From Bacteroidetes bacterium UBA4414 (GTDB taxonomy: Bacteria; Bacteroidota; Bacteroidia; Chitinophagales; Chitinophagaceae), in contig DGQM01000024.1 in the NCBI GenBank assembly GCA_002389765.1, positions 266,413-330,412 of the forward strand: 64,000 nucleotides of DNA, in the 5' to 3' direction. The position numbers and the translations under genes were made by a program. Positions 17,316-25,490 of the stretch are shown here, one piece after another. The notes under the pieces were generated by a model, which was given only the letters and a program-made list of their open reading frames with translations, had not been told where the DNA came from and did not search any database. Within the stretch, counting starts at the first letter, position 1, and the number at the start of each line of letters is the position of its first letter.

Positions 17316-18145
17316 GCGTATAGCTGTTGTAATAAGTATATCGTTCCCGTCCAGCTGCGGTCGTTAGATGGCACATTACCGGTACCGTCTTTCAGTTCAG
17401 GGAAGTATTGAGAGAGCTCTGTAACAATACCAGCCAGATTGCGATTGGCATTGGTACATTGCAGCGCAAGTTCACTTTCGTGAATGTTGTGTTGTTGGCA
17501 CAGATGCTTGATGTGATATGCAATATCTTCCGCCGTTTGGTAGTTGAAAACCTGATGCCAATGCAGGCTGCGATTTTTGTACAACGTTGCAAATACCTGT
17601 TCGTTTGTAACAGCGCATTGCAGCGAACACTCACTTTTGAATGGCTTGTAAAACTGGTATGCAGAAAACGGCAGTACTTTCGCTTTGCTGAAGTAGCGGC
17701 CTATAAGGCTTTTGATGGCTGCGGGCCATGCGTACATATAATGCGCTTTGTCCTCACGCAGGTGATAAGTACTCATTATTTCGCTCTTCTCAACAAAGTG
17801 CAGTTGCCTTACCCACTTGTCTGCTTCCTGTTCTTTAAACAGTATTTCAGGTATCAGCATAGCCTTGTCTGTAGCTACAAAGGCAGATATTACTTTGTGT
17901 GGTGCGTTCAGTAGTTTATCATTCAGGAACTCATGCTCGAAGAAATCGATAATCCACGGCGGCAGGCTTTTCTTGTAGTCGTTGTGGCTTATCATCAGCA
18001 AATCACCCGGCTCGCTGAAGCCTGCGGTTGTAATACTGCGTGGGGTAAGCACGATGATAATACGTGCTACCTGCGACACAAGGCTATCGCCATTGTGCAC
18101 CTTATAAATCTGCTGATTGAATCCACTATTTGTAACGTCAGACAT
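17303..18145 (-). CDS. DUF3822 family protein
   Basis: 280 residues from the ATG at 18145 (MSDVTNSGF); an earlier in-frame TTG at 18181 is less likely. It is recognised mainly from gene order (DUF3822, rsmD, coaD) and from stretches such as LREDKAHYMYAWPAAI and NANRNLAGIVTELSQYFP. The family is reported to have an actin/FtsA-like fold without a known activity. Cytoplasmic, no signal peptide. It is the first gene of the unit. Confidence 0.75.
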   Translation of the reverse strand: MSDVTNSGFNQQIYKVHNGDSLVSQVARIIIVLTPRSITTAGFSEPGDLLMISHNDYKKSLPPWIIDFFEHEFLNDKLLNAPHKVISAFVATDKAMLIPEILFKEQEADKWVRQLHFVEKSEIMSTYHLREDKAHYMYAWPAAIKSLIGRYFSKAKVLPFSAYQFYKPFKSECSLQCAVTNEQVFATLYKNRSLHWHQVFNYQTAEDIAYHIKHLCQQHNIHESELALQCTNANRNLAGIVTELSQYFPELKDGTGNVPSNDRSWTGTIYLLQQLYACAL

Positions 18146-18167
18146 AGAAAAGCACACAATTATAGGG

Positions 18168-18176
18168 TAAATTTGC
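18168..18176 (+). promoter_or_regulatory. possible -7 element of the MATE gene
   Basis: TAAATTTGC matches the consensus exactly. The MATE start is about 117 bases downstream, so the leader would be long for this genome. Confidence 0.35.
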
Positions 18177-18293
18177 GACACTTACACCATATAGTTTGTG
18201 CTATCGGGTGTTTGCATTCCTTTGAAATACTTACGGATATTATCATAGGGTGAAATAATATTATTTGTAGCTTGTTTTCAGATATTACAGATT

Positions 18294-19625
18294 GTGCAAC
18301 TATCAGTCACCAACAAAGGCATTATAAAACTGGCGGCGCCTATATCGTTGGCTATCCTTATTCCGCAGCTTAATTTTCTTACCAATACCGCGTTTCTTGG
18401 CAGGTTGGGAGAGAGAGAACTGGCAGTAAACGGCCTTACAGGCGTGTTTTACCTTATCATGAGTATGATAGGCTATGGGCTGAACAGTGGCATACAGGCA
18501 CAGATGGCACGCCGTGGTGGTGAGGGCGATAATGCAGGGCTTGGCAAAACACTAACCAACGGGTTGATGCTGGGCCTGATAGCATCGTTTGTATTAATGA
18601 TGCTGGCTATGTGGCTGGCGCCATTCATCTTTGAGCTGAGCCTGCATGAGCAGAGCCATGTGGTAAGCAGCATCAACTATCTGTATATACGTATATGGGG
18701 CTTGCCCTTCTTGCTGTTGGTGCAGTTGATGAATGCGTTCTACATTTCTACGGGGCGTTCCAAATTCCTGATGTATGGTTCGCTGGCGGGCACGGCAACC
18801 AATATTCTGCTCGACTATCTGTTTATATTCGGTAAAGCAGGTATGCAGCCTATGGGGCTGAATGGTGCTGCATTGGCATCTGTAATAGCAGAGGCGGCAT
18901 ATGCATTGGTAATGTGTGGCATCTTCTACTTCGGCAAGATGTACAAGGAGTTCCCGGTATTTACAACATCCAATTTCGATACATCACTTGCGCGCCGCAG
19001 CCTCAATGTATCTGCACCTTTAATAGTACAATACCTCTTCAGCATTGGTGGCTGGCAGGTGTTCTTCATATTTGTAGAGCACTTGGGGCAACGAGAGTTG
19101 GCAGCATCGCAGATACTGCGTAGTGTGTTTGGGGTGGTAAGTGTGGTAACATGGGCATTTGCCAGCACCTGCAATACACTGGTGAGCAATGTAATAGGAC
19201 AGGGCAAGCAAAATGAAGTAATACCTGTAATAACCAAGATAGCCAAGCTGAGCCTGTTGTGTACGGCTGTGATATGTGTGCCGCTACTGGTGTTTCCTGC
19301 AGAGTTTTTGGCACTATACAGAGACGATGCGTCGCTGATAGCCATGTCGCTACCAAGCCTGCGCCTGATAGTATTGGCAACACTTATTATGTCGTTATCT
19401 ACCGTATTGTTCAATGGTGTGGTAGGTACGGGCAATACCATGATAAACCTTTTTATAGAGGTTACCTGTGTGGGTATCTACCTGGTGTATTGCTACATAT
19501 TTATAGAACGTGCAAGGCTGCCGCTGGCATGGGCGTGGGGGTCCGAGTTTGTATACTGGACTACACTGTTCATCATCAGCTTCCTGTATCTGCGTACGGG
19601 TAGATGGAAGGGGAAAACTATCTAA
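18294..19625 (+). CDS. MATE family multidrug/sodium antiporter
   Basis: 443 residues with about 12 spans in two similar halves (LAAPISLAILIPQLNFLTNTAF at the start of the first, SAPLIVQYLFSIGG at the start of the second). MATE proteins export drugs or metabolites in exchange for Na+ or H+ across the inner membrane. The start is a GTG at 18294; no in-frame ATG is found upstream. The substrate is unknown. Confidence 0.88.
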   Translation: MQLSVTNKGIIKLAAPISLAILIPQLNFLTNTAFLGRLGERELAVNGLTGVFYLIMSMIGYGLNSGIQAQMARRGGEGDNAGLGKTLTNGLMLGLIASFVLMMLAMWLAPFIFELSLHEQSHVVSSINYLYIRIWGLPFLLLVQLMNAFYISTGRSKFLMYGSLAGTATNILLDYLFIFGKAGMQPMGLNGAALASVIAEAAYALVMCGIFYFGKMYKEFPVFTTSNFDTSLARRSLNVSAPLIVQYLFSIGGWQVFFIFVEHLGQRELAASQILRSVFGVVSVVTWAFASTCNTLVSNVIGQGKQNEVIPVITKIAKLSLLCTAVICVPLLVFPAEFLALYRDDASLIAMSLPSLRLIVLATLIMSLSTVLFNGVVGTGNTMINLFIEVTCVGIYLVYCYIFIERARLPLAWAWGSEFVYWTTLFIISFLYLRTGRWKGKTI

Positions 19626-19649
19626 TTAGCTAATCATCACATCAGCTAA

Positions 19650-19982
19650 TCAATTGGCTGCCTGCTCGGCTATTTCTTCCATGAAGATGCCGTTGTGGCT
19701 TTCGTCATAGGTGCATTCGCCGTTTTTTATCAATAGCACCTGCGGGCTTTCGTGATGTACATGAAATTCTTCCGCTATTTTGTTAGATATATTGCGGTGT
19801 TGCAACAGATCGAGATAGTAGAATTTGATACCCTCGGGTTGTGCCGACTTGTCAAGCCTGTTCTTTGCCATCACACTGATGCTGCAACGGGTGCTGTGTT
19901 TAAAGATAACTACAGGTTGGGTTGTGCTTTCCTGTTTGATTGTTTCCAGTTGTGCTTCGTTCGATAAATCAATCCAATTCAT
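19650..19982 (-). CDS. ytxJ: Bacilliredoxin-like protein YtxJ (monothiol)
   Basis: 110 residues, thioredoxin fold. The active-site region is IFKHSTRCSISVMAKNRL, with a single Cys where thioredoxin has CxxC, and a cis-Pro motif in HESPQVLLIKNG. YtxJ proteins are thought to remove bacillithiol from mixed disulfides. Whether this organism makes bacillithiol cannot be judged here. The -7 element is only 3 bases from the ATG. Confidence 0.88.
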   Translation of the reverse strand: MNWIDLSNEAQLETIKQESTTQPVVIFKHSTRCSISVMAKNRLDKSAQPEGIKFYYLDLLQHRNISNKIAEEFHVHHESPQVLLIKNGECTYDESHNGIFMEEIAEQAAN

Positions 19983-19985
19983 AAT

Positions 19986-19994
19986 GCAAATTTA
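19986..19994 (-). promoter_or_regulatory. -7 element of ytxJ
   Basis: TAAATTTGC, 3 bases before the ATG; the transcript would start at or inside the start codon. Confidence 0.5.
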
Positions 19995-20104
19995 CGCTGT
20001 AGTTAATTAGCAGGTCTGTTGATTAGTTAATCAGGATATAGGGTTTTTTTATAAGCTTTTGCCAATCAACAAAGCAACTATTCAACGAATCAACCATTAA
20101 TTAC

Positions 20105-20113
20105 TACTTTCGC
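20105..20113 (+). promoter_or_regulatory. -7-like element of fabD
   Basis: TACTTTCGC, one base from consensus, 25 bases before the fabD ATG. Confidence 0.4.
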
Positions 20114-20138
20114 CGCAGAGAAATATCCATTATAGTAT

Positions 20139-21020
20139 ATGAAGCACGCTTTTGTATTTCCCGGACAAGGGGCACAGTTTTCGGGTATGGGTAAAAACCT
20201 GTACGAATCCAGCTCGCTGGCAAAGGAGTATTTTGAACAAGCCAACGAGATATTGGGCTTCCGTATTACAGACATCATGTTTAGTGGTACAGACGAAGAC
20301 CTGAAACAAACCAAAGTAACACAACCCGCAGTATTCCTGCATAGCACCATACTTTTCCTCACTACACCGGGGCTAACGCCTGATATGGTGGCAGGCCACT
20401 CACTGGGCGAATTCAGCGCACTGGTAGCCAACAAAGTACTGTCTTTTGAAGACGGGCTGAGGCTGGTAGCAAAGCGTGCGGCAGCTATGCAACGCGCTTG
20501 CGAAATCAACCCATCGACTATGGCGGCGGTACTGGGGCTGGATGATGCGAAGGTAGAAGAAGTATGCGCAGGCATTACGGACGAAGTAGTGGTAGCTGCC
20601 AACTACAACTGCCCGGGCCAATTAGTTATCAGTGGTAGTATAAACGGTATTAATATAGCATGCGAGCAGATGAAAGCTGCGGGTGCTAAGCGCGCATTGG
20701 TACTACAGGTAGGTGGTGCATTCCACTCGCCGCTGATGGAACCTGCACGCGAAGAACTGCAGGCTGCTATAGAGGCTACTACATTCGGCAATGCAATATG
20801 CCCTGTGTATCAGAACGTAGATGCAAAGCCATATACGGATGCTACAAGCATCAAGCAAAACCTTATAAATCAATTAACTGCGCCTGTACGCTGGACACAG
20901 AGTGTGCAGAATATGGTGGCAGATGGTGCGGCTAAATTTACAGAAGTAGGCCCCGGCAATGTACTGCAAGGACTGGTGAAGAAAATAGCTAAAGAGGCAG
21001 AAACAGCAGGTATTAACTAA
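20139..21020 (+). CDS. fabD: Malonyl-CoA:ACP transacylase
   Basis: 293 residues. It moves malonyl from CoA to acyl carrier protein, which starts fatty-acid elongation. The N-terminal FPGQGAQFSGMG, the catalytic-serine motif VAGHSLGEFSALV and the later catalytic-His region GGAFHSPLMEPA are all present. It stands alone and ends at a strong terminator. Confidence 0.96.
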   Translation: MKHAFVFPGQGAQFSGMGKNLYESSSLAKEYFEQANEILGFRITDIMFSGTDEDLKQTKVTQPAVFLHSTILFLTTPGLTPDMVAGHSLGEFSALVANKVLSFEDGLRLVAKRAAAMQRACEINPSTMAAVLGLDDAKVEEVCAGITDEVVVAANYNCPGQLVISGSINGINIACEQMKAAGAKRALVLQVGGAFHSPLMEPAREELQAAIEATTFGNAICPVYQNVDAKPYTDATSIKQNLINQLTAPVRWTQSVQNMVADGAAKFTEVGPGNVLQGLVKKIAKEAETAGIN

Positions 21021-21060
21021 TAGCGGCAGCTATTCTTGTACCAACAATTGATATTTTATT

Positions 21061-21090
21061 AAAAAACCCGTCTTAAGACGGGTTTTTTTT
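21061..21090 (+). terminator. Intrinsic terminator after fabD
   Basis: The 22-bp perfect palindrome at 21064-21085 (core ACCCGTCTTAAGACGGGT) is followed by an unbroken T-run. Confidence 0.92.
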
Positions 21091-21104
21091 ATCAATTTTC
21101 TGAT

Positions 21105-21113
21105 TACATTTGT
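21105..21113 (+). promoter_or_regulatory. -7-like element in the fabD/DUF6119 gap
   Basis: TACATTTGT fits TAnnTTTG. A transcript from here would cover the 28-residue frame and the hairpins and stop at the terminator near 21492. Confidence 0.35.
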
Positions 21114-21258
21114 AATAGAGAGAATTAAGAGTACATATAGAGGACACATAAATTCCCATACAGGTTTTTATAGTTGTTCTGCAAGCAATATAAGGGATAG
21201 AGATAAAGAGATGGCCAATGGCTACTTGTATTGTATTGCTTAACACTTTAAAAAATCT

Positions 21259-21345
21259 ATGCTTATGAGCAAGACACTGAAAAATGTTGAACTGGCAGTG
21301 GGATTAGTAATGGGAGTAATTGCTTTGTACCTACTGATGATGTAA
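21259..21345 (+). CDS. Possible 28-aa single-span membrane peptide
   Basis: The frame starts MLMSKTLKNVELAVG and continues into a hydrophobic helix (LVMGVIALYLLMM). It has a polar head and one span, as in small membrane peptides. A second start is Met3. It lies alone between the fabD terminator and the structured element at 21392-21492. Chance cannot be excluded for a frame this short. Confidence 0.35.
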   Translation: MLMSKTLKNVELAVGLVMGVIALYLLMM

Positions 21346-21391
21346 TGCAACAAACGGCTTTGCATCAGTACTCAAAAAATAAAAAACAAAC

Positions 21392-21492
21392 ACGGGCACA
21401 ACCATAGCGCCCGTTTGGCAATAAGCTAAGCGGTAAACCACCGCAACCATGCCACCTTGAAGGGAGAACCTGTCTTTTTGGACAGGTTTTTT
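21392..21492 (+). ncRNA. Candidate structured RNA ending in an intrinsic terminator
   Basis: Four possible helices occur in order: ACGGGC (21392-21397) with GCCCGT (21409-21414); TGGCA (21416-21420) with TGCCA (21450-21454), enclosing GCGGT (21430-21434) with ACCGC (21440-21444); then AACCTGTC (21467-21474) with GACAGGTT (21481-21488) and a T-run. The last is a clear terminator. No protein-coding frame explains the spacing. It could be a small RNA, or an attenuator/riboswitch leader for the DUF6119 gene 138 bases on. It matches no riboswitch class I can recognise. Confidence 0.45.
21467..21492 (+). terminator. Intrinsic terminator upstream of the DUF6119 gene
   Basis: 8-bp stem AACCTGTC/GACAGGTT followed by a T-run, with no annotated gene directly before it. 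Confidence 0.85.
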
Positions 21493-21629
21493 CGTTTTAC
21501 AGCCATCCGTGGCAAATGCTCATTTTTCTGAATAGTAATCACTTACACATTGCAATTAAAAATACCGGTGTTTTACACAATTGACAGGTTGAAGGGAGTG
21601 GGGTAGATTGGTGGAAAATAGTAAAGCTT

Positions 21630-23210
21630 ATGAAGTTGAATGTAAAGTTGTCAAAACCCAATAAACCGATTATTGAGTTAATAAAACAAGATCATGGTTT
21701 GAGAGGCCCGATACTAAATTGGAATAACATTCAAGGTTCGCAACTATTTGTTGGTAGGGCATATGGTAAAACGCCAGATTGGGTTCAGTTTCTTTCTCTT
21801 GGTACAAATGCGGATTTAGGTGCATTAAGAAATGAAGGTTCAATTGCATTGTTGTTTATCCCTATAGACAATAGAATTATGCTTTTTTCATTTGGTTATG
21901 GGAATCCAAAAATATCGGCTTCAGGATGGGAGAGCGATTTTGGATTGAAAGTGGTTTTAAATAGAATTAATCCTTTGAAAGTAAAAAGTATAGATGCAAA
22001 GACAGTTGATACAGTTGTAATGAATAGAAGAGTGCAATTGAGCAAAGAGAATAAGATATATGATTTTGGTTTTGAAATTGATAAAGATTTTTTAAAAAGT
22101 ATTACTGGAAAGTCATTAGATGAAAACTTTGCAAGAGTTTTAAGTGGTTCCGAAAGTTTAAGTATTACAACAAATGTTCAGCTTGGAAACTTCATCGGAA
22201 AGGTCAATAGTATCTATGATAGTTATAATAGCAATAATTATCAAGAACATTTCAGTTGGATAGATAATATCAAAAGTGTTAAAGATGATGATTTAATCCA
22301 ATCTCTAAATGAAGAATTGTTATCGGATTTTAACGCAATATTGAATAATGAAGATATCGATAGATATATAAATGTAGCATGTCCAGATATTATTGATTAT
22401 TCGGTTGTAGATACATTTAGAATCAGAGGCTATAACAATAGAAATGCCTTACAAAGTATCGAGATTGCCGACGTAATAAGTCATTTGCAAGAATCAGAAA
22501 CAGAGGAAGTATCTATTGAGAATTTGACAAATTATAGGATTGAATCATTAAATGAAGATGGGAAAATTCTAAATGATTGGCCATTGTACTATTGGTTGGT
22601 CTATGAATGTGAATATAATGGGTCATTATATGTTTTTTCTGAGGGAGAATGGTATTTTATCCATAACAATTACTTCGCTGAGGTTAATACAAAATATTCT
22701 AGGATTGTAAATCCACGCAATGGAGAGTATAGAGCTTTGCCTCCTACTGATGCAATGAATGAAAGAGAATATTTAGATGAATATGAATTGACAAGTAGTG
22801 AGTTTATGTTTGATTCTGAGTTATCATACATATATGGAGGAAGAGATTCTATCGAAATTTGTGACTTATATAATTCTAACAAAGAATTCATTCATGTAAA
22901 AGATGGAAGTGGGTCATCAAAGTTGAGTCATTTATTTAATCAAGGTTATGTTTCAGCATCTATGTTTGTTAGTGATACAAACTTTAGAGATGATATCATT
23001 GCTAAGCTTAGAAATGCTGGTAAAAGAAGATTAAGTCAGTCAATTTCTATAGCCCCTAATCCTAATGATTATACTGTAGTGTTCAGGATTTTAAAACGTG
23101 GTAGACAGCTTACTTTGCCATTGTTCACTAAGATTGTTGTTATAGAGATGTATCGTAAAATAAGAATAATGGGATATAAGTTTCGATTAGAGTGGGTTCG
23201 CAAGAACTAA
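21630..23210 (+). CDS. DUF6119 / TIGR04141 family sporadically distributed protein
   Basis: 526 residues. Family features are SQLFVGRAYGKTPDWVQFLS near the N-terminus, ALLFIPIDNRIMLFSFGYG, DFGLKVVLNRINPLKVKSIDAKT and FARVLSGSESLSIT. No catalytic motif or membrane span is evident. The family has no established function and occurs patchily, often in variable genome regions. Base use differs from neighbours: the 60 bases from 22201 contain 16 G/C, against 29 for the 60 bases from 20581 in fabD, which suggests horizontal acquisition. The KTSC-like gene follows 13 bases later and is probably co-transcribed. Confidence 0.8.
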   Translation: MKLNVKLSKPNKPIIELIKQDHGLRGPILNWNNIQGSQLFVGRAYGKTPDWVQFLSLGTNADLGALRNEGSIALLFIPIDNRIMLFSFGYGNPKISASGWESDFGLKVVLNRINPLKVKSIDAKTVDTVVMNRRVQLSKENKIYDFGFEIDKDFLKSITGKSLDENFARVLSGSESLSITTNVQLGNFIGKVNSIYDSYNSNNYQEHFSWIDNIKSVKDDDLIQSLNEELLSDFNAILNNEDIDRYINVACPDIIDYSVVDTFRIRGYNNRNALQSIEIADVISHLQESETEEVSIENLTNYRIESLNEDGKILNDWPLYYWLVYECEYNGSLYVFSEGEWYFIHNNYFAEVNTKYSRIVNPRNGEYRALPPTDAMNEREYLDEYELTSSEFMFDSELSYIYGGRDSIEICDLYNSNKEFIHVKDGSGSSKLSHLFNQGYVSASMFVSDTNFRDDIIAKLRNAGKRRLSQSISIAPNPNDYTVVFRILKRGRQLTLPLFTKIVVIEMYRKIRIMGYKFRLEWVRKN

Positions 23211-23223
23211 TAAACAATTTATC

Positions 23224-23451
23224 ATGAAATCATACGCTAACCGAAGTGGCACATCTGGTGTCCGTTATTATGAAATAGTAGATACCTCTATTACAGTTCA
23301 GTTCCAGGATGGGGCAACTTATCTATATACCTACGAAAGTGCAGGAGAGAATAATATTGAACAAATGAAAAGCTTGGCACTATCTGGTAGTGGACTAAAT
23401 AGCTACATAAATACGAACGTTAGAAAGCTTTACGCAAGTAAGCTAAGATAA
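23224..23451 (+). CDS. Small KTSC-domain-like protein
   Basis: 75 residues. The pattern SGVRYYEIVDTSITVQFQDG followed by a tyrosine-rich strand (TYLYTYESAG) and an ending GLNSYINTNVRKLYASKL resembles the KTSC domain. KTSC is a small beta-rich domain of unknown role often found beside nucleases and phage-related genes. It starts 13 bases after the DUF6119 gene, so a shared message is likely. Confidence 0.7.
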   Translation: MKSYANRSGTSGVRYYEIVDTSITVQFQDGATYLYTYESAGENNIEQMKSLALSGSGLNSYINTNVRKLYASKLR

Positions 23452-23494
23452 CACCCTCGCCATACCCATTCACAATCAATCACTTACATACGGT

Positions 23495-23526
23495 TGGTAT
23501 ACCAGTGGTTAACCATTGGTATACCA
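23495..23526. repeat. Three 10-bp palindromes in tandem, 11-bp period
   Basis: TGGTATACCA (23495-23504), TGGTTAACCA (23506-23515) and TGGTATACCA (23517-23526), each a perfect palindrome, separated by a single base. The 11-bp period puts all three on one face of the helix, as expected for an operator or iteron bound by a dimer array. It lies between the KTSC-like gene and the MbnP cluster. Confidence 0.85.
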
Positions 23527-23618
23527 AACCCTTACCAAGGAGAGGATAGAACAGTAAAGAAGAGTATATAACAGCTAATAACAGCAACAGTACAGGATGT
23601 GTGTTGTGTTGTTTGTTG

Positions 23619-23708
23619 ATGTTGGTAGGCTATGTAATAGCAGTAGTTATATTACTCATTCCTCCACCCGAAGGAAAACTGTGCGAAAAACGTCTGTATA
23701 TTGAGTAA
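23619..23708 (+). CDS. Possible 29-aa membrane peptide upstream of MbnP
   Basis: The frame starts MLVGYVIAVVILLIPPPEG and ends CEKRLYIE: one hydrophobic helix followed by a short charged tail. It ends 11 bases before the ATG of the MbnP gene. The same frame is open further upstream, so the start is uncertain. It may be chance. Confidence 0.25.
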   Translation: MLVGYVIAVVILLIPPPEGKLCEKRLYIE

Positions 23709-23719
23709 AACACCCGTAT

Positions 23720-24403
23720 ATGCAGTTGCGTTTCCTGGTATGGTTATGTTTGTTCTGTGCGCCATTGGCTGCTAAGGGGCAAAACCTGCTGCTGCATTTT
23801 GTACCTACATGGGGTGGCAGTGCTTTGGTGGCAGGCACATACTACAAGCTACCCTCGGGCGATAGTCTGCAGTTCAGCACATTCAGGTGCTATGTATCGC
23901 ACTTGTCGCTGGCTGTAAATGATAAGCAAGTATATAAAGATGCCAATACCTATCACCTGCTGGATATGGCAGCGCCGCAAACAATGGATGTGCTTTTGCC
24001 GCAAATACCTAAGTATTACGAGCTTCGTTTTGCGTTGGGGGTAGATAGCGCCATGAGTGTTTCGGGAGCCCACAGCGGCGATTTAGACCCCGAAAGAGGC
24101 ATGTATTGGGCATGGCAGAGTGGTTATATCAATTTCAAAATAGAAGGCAGCAGCCCGCTGTGCAATACCCGCCGCAACGAGTTTCAGTTTCATATAGGTG
24201 GCTATGCCGGCAAAGACAATGCACTGGCACAGGTAGCACTGCAAACTGCAGATGCCCCTAACGAAGTGACGATTGAAATACCGCTGGATAAATGGATGCA
24301 GCAAATAGACCTGCATACCCAACATACGGTCATGAGCCCCGCACCGGAGGCTGTGCAACTGGCAAGGCAATTGGCATTGGTTATAAAAATTGCAGGCAGG
24401 TGA
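23720..24403 (+). CDS. MbnP family copper-binding protein
   Basis: 227 residues with a signal peptide (MQLRFLVWLCLFCAPLAAKGQ). The family core LQFSTFRCYVSHLSL, GVDSAMSVSGAHSGDLDPERG and GMYWAWQSGYINFKIEG is clear. In MbnP proteins the tryptophan region after GMxW is oxidised to kynurenine by the partner MbnH and helps bind copper in the periplasm; the WAW here is the matching site by inference. Its TGA overlaps the GTG of the peroxidase gene (GTGA), so the two are coupled. Confidence 0.85.
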   Translation: MQLRFLVWLCLFCAPLAAKGQNLLLHFVPTWGGSALVAGTYYKLPSGDSLQFSTFRCYVSHLSLAVNDKQVYKDANTYHLLDMAAPQTMDVLLPQIPKYYELRFALGVDSAMSVSGAHSGDLDPERGMYWAWQSGYINFKIEGSSPLCNTRRNEFQFHIGGYAGKDNALAQVALQTADAPNEVTIEIPLDKWMQQIDLHTQHTVMSPAPEAVQLARQLALVIKIAGR

Positions 24404-25434
24404 GGAAGCTGATGGTCATATCGTGTATGCTGCTGACGGTGGTGCTACTGTCTTTCCGTACAGAGAAGCTGCAGTTGGCTGTACCTAAAGGATGGCCAAA
24501 AACCGTGTACGATTTTAGCAAAAATCTGCTAACACAAAACAAAATTGAATTGGGGAGGATGTTGTTTTACGACCCTGTCCTTTCTCGCGATAGTACTATC
24601 TCTTGCGCCAGTTGTCATTCGCAATACAATGCGTTTACGCACGTAGATCATGACCTTAGCCACGGTATAGACAACCGCATCGGTACACGCAATTCTCCTG
24701 CACTCATGAATCTTGCCTGGAGCAAAACCTTCATGTGGGATGGTGCTGTCAATCATCTCGATGTGCAGGCATTAGCACCCATCACCAATCCATTGGAGAT
24801 GGGTGAAAAACTGCCTGACGTTATTCGTAAACTGCAACGCAGCAAACGCTATCCTGCATTGTTTTACAAAGCATTCGGCGATTCTGTTGTTACAGGGCAA
24901 AAGCTATTGTTATCGCTCTCGCAATTCATGCTTACGTTGGTTAGTAATAACGCACGCTATGATAGCATGAAGCGAGGCGAGGCAAGGTTTACCGAAACGG
25001 AAGAGAAAGGCTATGCGATTTATAAAACACAATGTTCATTTTGCCACACAGAGCCATTATTTACTAACAATGGTTATGAAAACAACGGGCTGTATGTAGA
25101 TAACACACTGAACGATAAAGGCAGAATGGCAATATCAAAACAACTGGCAGACTCGCTGAAGTTTAAAGTGCCAACACTGCGCAACCTAAAGTACACCTAT
25201 CCGTATATGCACGATGGCAGATTTAAAAATCTTGGGCAGGTGCTGAACCATTATGTAATGGGTATACAGCATACAACAACACTTTCGCCACAGTTGCAGC
25301 GGGGCATCTACCTTACCAATGACGATAAGTTTTACCTGATGGCTTTTCTGATGACGTTGAATGATAAACACTATGTAAGCAATCCCGCATTCAGCTATCC
25401 GAAAAATAATTTTGAAACAAGCGAAGGATTATAA
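24400..25434 (+). CDS. Di-haem cytochrome c peroxidase, MbnH/MauG type
   Basis: 344 residues from a GTG that overlaps the MbnP stop; this start gives a usual signal peptide (MRKLMVISCMLLTVVLLSF). Two c-type haem sites are present: CASCH (Cys69-His73) and CSFCH (Cys212-His216). The family includes hydrogen-peroxide-reducing enzymes and MauG/MbnH-type enzymes that oxidise residues of a partner protein. The coupling to MbnP favours the latter. It would act in the periplasm. An ATG at 24412 is the alternative start. Confidence 0.87.
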   Translation: MRKLMVISCMLLTVVLLSFRTEKLQLAVPKGWPKTVYDFSKNLLTQNKIELGRMLFYDPVLSRDSTISCASCHSQYNAFTHVDHDLSHGIDNRIGTRNSPALMNLAWSKTFMWDGAVNHLDVQALAPITNPLEMGEKLPDVIRKLQRSKRYPALFYKAFGDSVVTGQKLLLSLSQFMLTLVSNNARYDSMKRGEARFTETEEKGYAIYKTQCSFCHTEPLFTNNGYENNGLYVDNTLNDKGRMAISKQLADSLKFKVPTLRNLKYTYPYMHDGRFKNLGQVLNHYVMGIQHTTTLSPQLQRGIYLTNDDKFYLMAFLMTLNDKHYVSNPAFSYPKNNFETSEGL

Positions 25435-25490
25435 TACGCCCGACGTCTATACATCCAAACAGTTCTGAAAAGAACACTAAAACTGAAGCT

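Noticed and set aside
24292..24399. Upstream extension of the cytochrome c peroxidase to an ATG at 24292
   Set aside because: It lies wholly inside the MbnP gene and lacks a signal peptide at its start; the GTG at 24400 gives a signal peptide and a coupling overlap.
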